This document shows, one piece after another, positions 13,686 to 21,411 of a stretch of 33,449 nucleotides of DNA (the first letter of the stretch is position 1; each line of letters starts with the position of its first letter). The DNA lies in assembly GCA_023392795.1 (NCBI GenBank), contig JAEWNJ010000073.1:1-33449 (forward strand), read 5' to 3'. The notes beneath the pieces were generated by a model that was not told where the DNA came from, made no database searches, and saw nothing but the letters and a program-made list of their open reading frames with translations. The position numbers were made by a program, and so were the translations under genes. The DNA comes from Candidatus Cloacimonadota bacterium. Lineage in GTDB: Bacteria; Cloacimonadota; Cloacimonadia; Cloacimonadales; Cloacimonadaceae.

Positions 13686-16004
13686 ATGAGAGACTTTTTG
13701 TTTATTGTCCTCATTCTCTTCAGCGCGACCATCCTTAAAGCCGCTACTGTAAGCGGATTTATCACACGGGATGGAAGTGGAGAACCCCTGCAGTACGTGA
13801 ATGTGCGCGTTGCAGAAACGCAAGCAGGGATGCAAACTAACAAGAAGGGATATTACGTAATTAACATCCCCAATCCAGGCAGCTACACTCTGGAGCTTAG
13901 CCTGATTTCCTATCAACCTTCCAGCAGCAGTTTTGAGATTACAGATTCTGCTGAAGACCTAACCATAAACCTCAGCCTGAAAACAGAAGCCATTGAGATG
14001 GCAACAGTACGGGTATCTGGTTCTGCCGAAGATGATGTACGGGAGATTCGTCCCAGTCTGATCCGCCGGAATACGGAGGACATTAAAACCGTGGTTTCTC
14101 CCATTGAAGCAGATGTATTCCGGGCAGTGCTTACTTTACCCGGCGTAGCCCCCATTTCAGATTTTTCCTCTGGATTGTACGTACGCGGAGGTTCTCCCGA
14201 TCAGAATCTGATTTTGCTGGATGATATCGACGTTTACAATCCCAATCACTTTGGTGGGGTCTTCAGTACTTTCAATAGTGATGCGGTGGAGAGTATTGAT
14301 CTCATCAAAGGGGCTTATCCGGCCAAGTATGGCGGTAGGCTCTCCAGCGTTTTGGACGTTACCAACCGTCAGGGAAACCGGGATCATCATCAGGGTACAG
14401 CTCGTTTGTCTTTGATCTCCACCTCTGCCACCCTGGAAGGACCATGGCGCATCGGAAATCAGAGCGGCAGCTACATGGGATCAATCCGGCGCACCTATCT
14501 GGAATTGGTAAAGGCTGCATTTGATGATTTGCCGGATTACTACTTTTATGATGGCCATGCTAAATTGAATTGGGACCTCAGTACCAAGGACAAGATATCT
14601 ACCAGTGCATATTTTGGCCGCGATAAACTGAAGTTTGACATGGGGCATCTTTTGAAGCTGGACTGGGGAAACCGCACTTTCACCACGCAGTGGGTGCATC
14701 TCTTCAATCCCCGTCTGTTTTCTCAATTCATCATTGCCGGCAGTGATTTCACCAGTTACTTCAATCAGGAGTCCTCAGAAGGTGAAAGCGTGTTTAAACG
14801 TGATAATGGAATTCAGGATCTGAGCAGTAAAGCCATGCTAACCTGGCGCCCCAACAATCAGCATGAAGCAGATTTTGGCTATGAATTGAAGTTTAATAAG
14901 ACCTGGCTCAAATCCAGCTCCAGCTATCAGTATGATGAGAACTCCATGCCGGATGTAATGGTAACGTCCCTCACCAGTAGTGCTTACGCACAGGATACCT
15001 GGGATCTGGACGCCTTGTGGACTCTCCAGCCCGGTTTGCGTCTTTCCTGGTATCAAAGCCTGGATATCAATCTGGATCATATCCCGGATGCCTCATACGT
15101 GAATCTTGATCCGCGCTTTTCCATTCGCCGCAAGCTCAATCTGGCAGAAAGCGTGTATGCCAGCTATGGATTGTATCACCAGTATCTAACCCTGCTTGCT
15201 GCCGATATCAGCACGCCCTTTGATGTGTGGTTCCCTCTGGACGGGAGCTTGAAGCCGGGTAATAGCCATCACTTCCTGCTGGGTTACAAGAACCAGTTTT
15301 CCCGCGATCTGGCGCTGGATCTGGAGCTGTATTACAAGAGTTATGATAATATCCTGGAATACGATGTGGCTACGGACTATGACTGGGATAATGAGACCGG
15401 CACTCTTTCCGATGTATTCAATCAGGGTAAGGGTTACACCTATGGAGCTGATCTTTTGCTACGTACCTACTGGCGCGGGCTGGAAGGCTTCGTGGGCCTT
15501 ACATTGAGCAACACCAAGCGCAAGATTGATAACGTCAATATTGACCCCAATACCCTGGAGCCACAGAGCTATTATCCCAAATACGACCGTTCCTATGCCT
15601 TGTCCGTAGTACAAACCTTCAATCTCAGCCAGTTTACCGGCAAACAGGTGTTGGGTTCGGATATGAAATTGGGGATCAATTTCTCTCTCAATTCCGGGCA
15701 GCCCACTGATAAACCGGAACGGGTATATTTTGACGGGGATGATTATCAGATCATCTCTTCTTACAAGGATCGCGACCGCCTCCCCTCATACTGCCGCCTG
15801 GACCTGAGTACCAAGTATGAATGGCAAAAATCCTGGGGTTCGATCGAGCCTTACTTTGAGGTCATCAACGTGCTAAACCGTAAGAATGTAGGCTGGCGAT
15901 CCTATACCATCGGTCCCGATGATAATGGAGATTTGGGGCTGCAAACCAGTGACAGCACGCAATTTCCCATGCTGCCTTTTGTAGGAGTGAACGTAAAATG
16001 GTAA
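13686..16004 (+). CDS. TonB-dependent outer-membrane receptor with N-terminal carboxypeptidase-regulatory-like domain
   Basis: This 772-residue protein starts with a signal peptide (MRDFLFIVLILFSATILKA), then a CarboxypepD_reg-like beta domain (VSGFITRDGSGEPLQYVNVR, about residues 21-95), then a plug domain (LPGVAPISDFSSGLYVRGGS, LILLDDIDVYNPNHFGG, SIDLIKGAYPAKYGGRLSSV) and a long beta-barrel ending in FVGVNVKW with a terminal aromatic residue. It imports an unknown ligand across the outer membrane using TonB energy. The ATG at 13686 has AAGGAG 8 bases upstream and gives a clean signal peptide; an in-frame ATG at 13650 does not. It overlaps the next gene by 7 bases. Confidence 0.93.
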   Translation: MRDFLFIVLILFSATILKAATVSGFITRDGSGEPLQYVNVRVAETQAGMQTNKKGYYVINIPNPGSYTLELSLISYQPSSSSFEITDSAEDLTINLSLKTEAIEMATVRVSGSAEDDVREIRPSLIRRNTEDIKTVVSPIEADVFRAVLTLPGVAPISDFSSGLYVRGGSPDQNLILLDDIDVYNPNHFGGVFSTFNSDAVESIDLIKGAYPAKYGGRLSSVLDVTNRQGNRDHHQGTARLSLISTSATLEGPWRIGNQSGSYMGSIRRTYLELVKAAFDDLPDYYFYDGHAKLNWDLSTKDKISTSAYFGRDKLKFDMGHLLKLDWGNRTFTTQWVHLFNPRLFSQFIIAGSDFTSYFNQESSEGESVFKRDNGIQDLSSKAMLTWRPNNQHEADFGYELKFNKTWLKSSSSYQYDENSMPDVMVTSLTSSAYAQDTWDLDALWTLQPGLRLSWYQSLDINLDHIPDASYVNLDPRFSIRRKLNLAESVYASYGLYHQYLTLLAADISTPFDVWFPLDGSLKPGNSHHFLLGYKNQFSRDLALDLELYYKSYDNILEYDVATDYDWDNETGTLSDVFNQGKGYTYGADLLLRTYWRGLEGFVGLTLSNTKRKIDNVNIDPNTLEPQSYYPKYDRSYALSVVQTFNLSQFTGKQVLGSDMKLGINFSLNSGQPTDKPERVYFDGDDYQIISSYKDRDRLPSYCRLDLSTKYEWQKSWGSIEPYFEVINVLNRKNVGWRSYTIGPDDNGDLGLQTSDSTQFPMLPFVGVNVKW

Positions 16005-16948
16005 GATACATACTTGTCAGTCTTGTTGCCCTGTTGCTGCTTGCCGGCTGTGAGAGTTACACTTCCGGTCCCCGCTTTGAAGGTGATGTGTATAGCATTG
16101 CCGGGATGCTGATCTCGGGAAAACCCATCAATGCCGAGCACCCGATTTATATTACTCGTAGCTCAGATATTGATTCCTTTGATCCCATGAATATCTTCGT
16201 TACTGAAGCCGTGGTGGAAATCACTGATCTGGATACCAATGAATCCTGGCTCCTGAGCCAGAGTGTGGATATGGAGCAAATGAAGCTAAAATGGGTGGAT
16301 CCTGCCGGGCATATCATTCAGCCTTTGCACAGCTATCGTATTGAGGTGACCATTCCCGGATATGACAAAACCATCTCTGCCCAAACTACAGTGCCCCAGA
16401 CCGTAGAGATCAATACGGACTACTTTGGACACAACGTGGAGGGCGAAGGATTTTCGGCCGATCCGGAGAATCCAAGCTACATGGTATATGAAGAATCTGA
16501 TCTGAGGTACCCCCTGGGGATAAATACCTTTGATGTGGCAGGTTCGCAGAATGTGATGGTGGAAATGTTTTGTCTGGAAGAGTTTAGCACCGATCTGGAG
16601 TTTACCACCACCATCCTGGGCTCCAGCCACCCCACTGAAGATATGGAAGATGAGTATTACAGCAGCGGTGAAGGTATCCGCAGGATCAGTTTCCTAGCCA
16701 AAATGGCATCATCAATTCAGCCTGAGTACACTGATAACTACATTGTGCTGAGGGATTACCGGCAGGCCTTTGTCTTCTTTGGAAACTACAAGGTTTCGGC
16801 CTACATCACGGATGATAACTACTACCGTTACAAGTACATGCCGGAAGGCTACCTGTATGGCGGGGTTCAGAACGCCCTGGGCTATTTTGGTTCCGCTTCG
16901 GGATCCGTATTTTACACCAAGGTGGTAAAACAGACTCCGGCTATTTGA
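15998..16948 (+). CDS. DUF4249-type surface lipoprotein
   Basis: This 316-residue protein has a lipoprotein signal (MVRYILVSLVALLLLAGC, lipobox LAGC, Cys18), then a beta-rich domain with VYSIAGMLISGKPINAEHPIYI, AVVEITDLDTNESWLL, HSYRIEVTIPGYDKTISAQT and a C-terminal GYLYGGVQNALGYFGSASGS. This arrangement, and its position directly after a TonB receptor with a 7-base overlap, fits the DUF4249 family, presumed partners of such receptors in ligand capture. Its last 8 bases overlap the convergent regulator gene on the other strand. Confidence 0.82.
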   Translation: MVRYILVSLVALLLLAGCESYTSGPRFEGDVYSIAGMLISGKPINAEHPIYITRSSDIDSFDPMNIFVTEAVVEITDLDTNESWLLSQSVDMEQMKLKWVDPAGHIIQPLHSYRIEVTIPGYDKTISAQTTVPQTVEINTDYFGHNVEGEGFSADPENPSYMVYEESDLRYPLGINTFDVAGSQNVMVEMFCLEEFSTDLEFTTTILGSSHPTEDMEDEYYSSGEGIRRISFLAKMASSIQPEYTDNYIVLRDYRQAFVFFGNYKVSAYITDDNYYRYKYMPEGYLYGGVQNALGYFGSASGSVFYTKVVKQTPAI

Positions 16949-19172
16949 TCCCGTAACGTTTAATCTTGCGGCAGAGCGTCGATTCAGTCATGTTGAGAAG
17001 CTTTGCCGCAGTTTTTTGCTTACCACCGGTTTTACGCAAGGCTTCGATGATCCGCTCGCGGTCCAGTTCCTTGATGTTGTGATCGATCAGGCTGCCGCTC
17101 AAGTGTTTGTTTCTCCTGAAAGCATCGATGTTGTCCAGGATTTCTCCCGTCCACACCGGTGCGTAGTAAAGGATGTAAATGCGTTCGATGATGTTCTTCA
17201 GTTCGCGCACATTTCCAGGGAACTTGTAACTGCCCAGCCTGTCGTAAAAGCTATCTTTGATCTGGGGTAAACGCTTGGTAGTCTCGCGGGAAAAATCGCG
17301 GGCGAATTTCTCCACCAAAGGTTTGACATCCTCAATGCGTTCACGTAGTGGAGGAATGTTGATCTCGAGCGTATTCAAGCGGTGCAGAAGGTCCATGCGA
17401 AACTTGCCGCTTTTAAACATTTCCAGGGGATCCTGATTGGTGGAGGATACTATGCGGCACTTGATCGGAATCGGATTTGCTTTGCCAACAGGGATAAAGC
17501 TTCTGGTATCCAGCACGCTAAGTAGTTTGAGCTGAAACTCTAAAGGGATTTCTGATATCTCATCCAGGAACAGGGTGCCGGTGCCGGCTTGCTCAAAATA
17601 GCCGATGCGTTCTTCTTCGATGCCTGTCAGCGGACCCGCGGCAGAGCCGAAAAAGTCGATATCAAACAGAGAAGGTGAGATCGCGGCGCAGTTCACAGTG
17701 ATGAAGGGGGCGTTCTTTTGCGCAGAGCCATAATGGATCATCTGCGCCAGAACTTCTTTGCCCGTGCCGCTTTCGCCCTGGATCAATACGCTGGCTTCCT
17801 GGTGCATCGCTGCCAATACGGCACTATCGATCACGCGCTTGGCTGCCTTGGTTTCACCGATAAAGCGGGCAGCCTGACGCCGGGTAATCTCCAGCAGTAG
17901 ATTGTCATACTTTTCGCGCAAGGCCTTGGAATCGGCCATGATCTCTTTTAGTTTCTGTTCGCTGGCGTGGCTATTGCTATTGCGCAAGGTGTTGATGAAT
18001 GAGGTATTGAGCTCATCCACTTTAGTCATCGCGGCGTAAGCGTGAACAAAATCACTACGCTGCTCATGGTAATGTGCGATCAGGCGGGTAACGCGGATCA
18101 GTTGAAGCGGCCGGTTGTGTTCACGGTAAAAGTCCGATGCCGCATTGAGGCGCGAGATGGCTTCATCCCACTGCTTCAGGGCAATCATGGAAAGGGCGAT
18201 GCTGGAACTGATCTCCATCTTCATTTCGTCCGTTCCCGTCTCGCTGATCAGCTTTTCGGCTTCCAACTGGTATTCGAGGGCTTGTTTGCTCTCTCCCAGA
18301 TCGTTCAGGGCATTCGAAAGTTTATTGTAGATGTCAAACTGCGTAAGGGGCAGTATTACTTTGTTTTCAGCCAGAGCTTCCAGGCTCTGCTTGAAAAAGA
18401 GTACCGAGGCATGGTGATCCTTCTGGAGATTCTTCATGATGCCGTAATTGTAATTCAAATCCACTTTATACGCCGGGATGCGCAGTTGGTCAATCAATCC
18501 TGTCGATATATTATAGAAGCGTTCGGCAATCTCAAACTTGCCCAATTGGGAGCAGATACTCACCATCTCAATGCAGATCTGCAAGCTATAGATGCTGATC
18601 TGGTTCTGAGACGCCACATCATAAGCCGCGCTAAGGTAGCTCAGTGCTGTCTCCTGCTCTCCGGAGAGGTTGCAAATCTGCCCCAGACACCGCAAAACAC
18701 TCGTGCGGCAATAGGGATGCTCGGCTTTGTCCAGCTTCTCGCTGATCAGTTCCAATGCGTCCTGAACTGTGCCGAAATTGAGGTATGTCTGAGTCATTTG
18801 AACGCATTTTACTAACAAGCTTACATCAGCGGGGCCATTTTTCCCGATCAGTTGCATGGTTTCATCGCTGTAATTCTTTACAGCCTGATGGTCTCCAAGG
18901 CGTTGGAAAATGCCGATCAGGGCAAAGATATTGAAGGCTGCCAGCTCCGGCAGATCGAGCAGAGCAAGCTCGCGATAATTCTCCATGGCCAAAGCCAATG
19001 CCTCTTCCAGCTTCAAAGTACCTAACAAGGCATGCGCTTTGGCTACTCTGATTGCGGTTCGTTCTTCAGGGGCAAAACTGCCCGATTCTTCATCGATTGC
19101 GATGTAGATAAGCGGGTCTCTTGCCATTAGAATCATCTGGTGTAGCAGGGCGGTATAGGCGTTTGTGGACAT
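16941..19172 (-). CDS. Sigma-54-type AAA+ transcriptional activator with N-terminal TPR region and Fis-type HTH
   Basis: The 743-residue protein lacks a receiver domain. Residues about 1-400 are helical TPR-like repeats (for example QLGKFEIAERFYNISTGLI, LPLTQFDIYNKLSNALNDLG, LNDLGESKQALEYQLEAEKL). The AAA+ domain has Walker A GESGTGKE (466-473), Walker B GTLFLDEIS, and the sensor/arginine region FRMDLLHRLNTLEINIPPLR. The C-terminus is a Fis-type HTH (GGKQKTAAKLLNMTESTLCR). The sigma-54 contact loop, normally GAFTGA, reads GPLTGI at residues 513-518 (17619-17636). AAGGAG precedes the start by 6 bases. TPR input suggests control by a protein or peptide partner rather than phosphorylation. Neighbouring surface genes are plausible targets. 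Confidence 0.9.
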   Translation of the reverse strand: MSTNAYTALLHQMILMARDPLIYIAIDEESGSFAPEERTAIRVAKAHALLGTLKLEEALALAMENYRELALLDLPELAAFNIFALIGIFQRLGDHQAVKNYSDETMQLIGKNGPADVSLLVKCVQMTQTYLNFGTVQDALELISEKLDKAEHPYCRTSVLRCLGQICNLSGEQETALSYLSAAYDVASQNQISIYSLQICIEMVSICSQLGKFEIAERFYNISTGLIDQLRIPAYKVDLNYNYGIMKNLQKDHHASVLFFKQSLEALAENKVILPLTQFDIYNKLSNALNDLGESKQALEYQLEAEKLISETGTDEMKMEISSSIALSMIALKQWDEAISRLNAASDFYREHNRPLQLIRVTRLIAHYHEQRSDFVHAYAAMTKVDELNTSFINTLRNSNSHASEQKLKEIMADSKALREKYDNLLLEITRRQAARFIGETKAAKRVIDSAVLAAMHQEASVLIQGESGTGKEVLAQMIHYGSAQKNAPFITVNCAAISPSLFDIDFFGSAAGPLTGIEEERIGYFEQAGTGTLFLDEISEIPLEFQLKLLSVLDTRSFIPVGKANPIPIKCRIVSSTNQDPLEMFKSGKFRMDLLHRLNTLEINIPPLRERIEDVKPLVEKFARDFSRETTKRLPQIKDSFYDRLGSYKFPGNVRELKNIIERIYILYYAPVWTGEILDNIDAFRRNKHLSGSLIDHNIKELDRERIIEALRKTGGKQKTAAKLLNMTESTLCRKIKRYGIK

Positions 19173-19196
19173 GGGAATCTCCTTTACAATAGAGGC

Positions 19197-19225
19197 AAGC
19201 TATTTGGAGATGGACTTTGTGTCAA
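19197..19225 (-). promoter_or_regulatory. Possible sigma-70 promoter of the AAA+ activator gene
   Basis: On the - strand a perfect TTGACA (19225-19220) is followed after 17 bases by TAGCTT (19202-19197), a weak -10. The start codon at 19172 is about 18 bases downstream of the expected transcription start, with AGGAG between. Confidence 0.4.
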
Positions 19226-19310
19226 TACAAAAAATTGCAGAGCGCGAAAGCTTGAAATACCCATTGCTGGAGCAGTCATCTGACATATGAGTGCCAGGAC
19301 TTGCAATATT

Positions 19311-20240
19311 TCAAGTCTGTCTTCGCAGTAACAACCACATGAAAAAGGGACAGCCAATTGCCGCAGTTACTACTCCTACCGGTAATTCCATCACAGTCAT
19401 GCTCTTAGCTATGAAATCCGCCAAAGTGAGGAACAAAGCACCGAGGATCAGGCACGCCGGGTAAATCCTTTTTTGCGTTCCTGGAATCATCATTCTCACG
19501 ATGTGTGGAGTGATCAGACCCACAAAGCCGATGATCCCCGCGTAAGATACCACGATGCCGATCAGTACAGAGCTGAGGACAAATACCTGTTTACGCAATC
19601 TGTGCACATCAATCCCTACGCTTGCTGCGTAATGATCGGAAGCGCTCATGATGTCCAGCGCTCTGCTTTTCAGGTACAGCCAGATCAGGATACCGATATT
19701 CAGAATGCTGAGCCCAAGGAAGATATGCCATTCACGAAAGCTGAAGATACGGCCCAGATTACCCATCAAAGTACTCATGATCAATGCAGTATCTTCTCGA
19801 TTCAGATACATGATCAGGGATATCCCGCTGGAAAAGAACATCCCTACGATTACCCCTGCAATGATCAAACGGCTGCGGTCAAACATGCCGTTCTTTTGAG
19901 CCAGACACCAGACCAGCAGCATGGTGAGAATTGCACCAATGAAACCGCCCAGGGGCATCAGAACGATCAGCCCCAGTGCCGCCATCAAAATGCTGCCAAA
20001 GGCCGATCCCGATGAAATGCCCAGTATATAAGGCTCAGCCAGGGGATTGGCCAGCATCAATTGATACACAGATCCGATTGCCGCCAGGCTCATTCCGGTG
20101 ATCACAGTGAGGCACAGCCGGGGTACTCTGACCTGCCACAGGATGTTAGGATCGGGGTTACCCCAGAGCAGATACAGGGCAAAGATGCCCAAAGTGATTG
20201 GCAGGATCAGTATTGCCAGAGTCTTGCCAGCCCTGCTCAC
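19311..20240 (-). CDS. FecCD/BtuC-family ABC transporter permease
   Basis: This 309-residue, highly hydrophobic protein shows the FecCD signature: WQVRVPRLCLTVITGMSLAA, MLANPLAEPYILGISSGSAF, then VGIDVHRLRKQVFVLSSVLI, VSYAGIIGFVGLITPHIVRM and LPVGVVTAAIGCPFFMWLLL. About nine membrane helices are visible, close to the usual ten for this family. It forms the inner-membrane channel for a cobalamin, haem or iron-siderophore importer. It overlaps the binding-protein gene by ATGA. No ATPase gene follows; after 138 non-coding bases an unrelated gene ends the unit. Confidence 0.93.
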   Translation of the reverse strand: MSRAGKTLAILILPITLGIFALYLLWGNPDPNILWQVRVPRLCLTVITGMSLAAIGSVYQLMLANPLAEPYILGISSGSAFGSILMAALGLIVLMPLGGFIGAILTMLLVWCLAQKNGMFDRSRLIIAGVIVGMFFSSGISLIMYLNREDTALIMSTLMGNLGRIFSFREWHIFLGLSILNIGILIWLYLKSRALDIMSASDHYAASVGIDVHRLRKQVFVLSSVLIGIVVSYAGIIGFVGLITPHIVRMMIPGTQKRIYPACLILGALFLTLADFIAKSMTVMELPVGVVTAAIGCPFFMWLLLRRQT

Positions 20241-21088
20241 CGGGTGCTCTCCCTGTAAATGTCGTAGATTTGGCTCAGTTTGCGCAGACCTTCCACGATC
20301 CTTGGTCCAGCTCTCTGGATCAGGTCAGGATCGATGCTATCTTCAAAAAAGATCATGGAATCCCTGATCGCCGGGATGTCCAGCCAGCCTTTGCGGCTTC
20401 TGATATTTTGCAGGCTGTCCTGCGAGTAGCAGATCATAATGTCTGGCTTGGCGGCGATCACGTCCTCCGCTTTTACCCGGCTGTAATCTCGTTCCAGAGT
20501 GTCAAATACGTTATTCCCACCGGCGATCTCGATCAATTCGCCCACAAAGGAATTGTCAGCCACGCTCATGATGGGATCGCGGTAGATTTCCAGATACACC
20601 TTGGGGAGGCTCTTGCCGGCGTTGCTTTGCCTCAGCGCGTCGATCTCGCCTTGCATGCTCTGCACCAGGCTTTCGGCTTCTTTATCTGTGCCGGTAATCT
20701 CGCCGACACGCATGATGCTCTCGTAGATTTCCGCCACACTCTTTGGGTAAACGCTTACCACCTGGTAGCCCAGGCGTTCCAGATCCTTACTGATGCCTTC
20801 CTGCTCCAGCCCGGAACTAAAGATCAGGCTTGGTTTCAGAGCGATCACGTTCTCTGTTTTGATGGCTCCGAAAGCTCCCACTTTGGGAATCTCCTGCAAG
20901 CTGGGGGGGTAGGTACATTCATCGGTCAAGCCCACGATACGGTCTTCCAAGCCCATGGCTGCCAGGATCTCGGCGATCTCCGGAGATAGCACCACATAAC
21001 GGATTTCATCCGTTTTCTGGTCAGCTTTCTGGCAGCTGAGACTCATCAGGATCAGCAGCAGCATGATGAAACTTTGTATTCTACGCAT
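20237..21088 (-). CDS. BtuF/FepB-type ABC transporter substrate-binding lipoprotein
   Basis: The 283-residue protein has a lipoprotein signal with Cys19 (MLLLILMSLSCQ) and the cluster-8 helical-backbone binding fold: IRYVVLSPEIAEILAAMGLE, DRIVGLTDECTYPP, KVGAFGAIKTENVIALKPSL, VVSVYPKSVAEIYESI and AEDVIAAKPDIMICYSQDSL. The DECTYPP stretch is common in cobalamin and cobinamide-type binding proteins, so corrinoid is my first guess and siderophore the alternative. It is co-transcribed with the permease. I found no cobalamin-riboswitch-like B12 box in the upstream region. Confidence 0.9.
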   Translation of the reverse strand: MRRIQSFIMLLLILMSLSCQKADQKTDEIRYVVLSPEIAEILAAMGLEDRIVGLTDECTYPPSLQEIPKVGAFGAIKTENVIALKPSLIFSSGLEQEGISKDLERLGYQVVSVYPKSVAEIYESIMRVGEITGTDKEAESLVQSMQGEIDALRQSNAGKSLPKVYLEIYRDPIMSVADNSFVGELIEIAGGNNVFDTLERDYSRVKAEDVIAAKPDIMICYSQDSLQNIRSRKGWLDIPAIRDSMIFFEDSIDPDLIQRAGPRIVEGLRKLSQIYDIYRESTR

Positions 21089-21411
21089 TACGAAGCATTC
21101 CTCATTGGTTTTTTCTTCTCATAGCTTATACTATTACAGTTATTCCCCAATCGTCGGGCTTTTTTGGGGCGACAGGATAAAGGCTCGGAATATGCGTAAA
21201 TTGTCAAGCTCAATGTCACCCCATCCGGATTTCATGGGGGATGCAGTCTGGAAGAAGACAGGGAATGATGTTGTGTGCCTATCCACGTGACTTTCGTTGG
21301 GAATATACTCTGGATAGGGCATGATTACAGTCCACAACAGCGTTTCTGGTTGATGGACAATTTGGTTGACGGAAAAGCATTGTTATAATGCTGTGTACCA
21401 ATGGGGAAAAT
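21089..21411. other. Divergent intergenic region
   Basis: These 323 bases separate the binding-protein gene (-) from the kinase gene (+). Apart from the + strand promoter at 21362-21389, I see no gene, riboswitch or strong hairpin. On the - strand a TTGACA is present near 21208-21203 but no good -10 follows at normal spacing. An open frame on the - strand (21337-21140) has no ribosome binding site or family resemblance. Confidence 0.5.
21362..21389 (+). promoter_or_regulatory. Sigma-70 extended -10 promoter candidate of the kinase-cls-addBA unit
   Basis: TGTTATAAT at 21381-21389 is a perfect -10 with the extended TGn element. TTGGTT at 21362-21367 is a weak -35 at 16 bases spacing. The start codon lies at 21412, about 16 bases after the expected transcription start. 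Confidence 0.6.

Noticed and set aside
18042..18815. 257-codon open frame on the + strand
   Set aside because: Antisense to the TPR part of the AAA+ regulator, with no ribosome binding site or family resemblance.
19277..19295. Second sigma-54 promoter (TGGCAC on the - strand) before the regulator gene
   Set aside because: The -24 half is perfect but the -12 position reads TC in place of the required GC.
21089..21411. Cobalamin riboswitch before the BtuF-like gene
   Set aside because: I could not find a B12-box-like sequence or a matching set of stems in this region.
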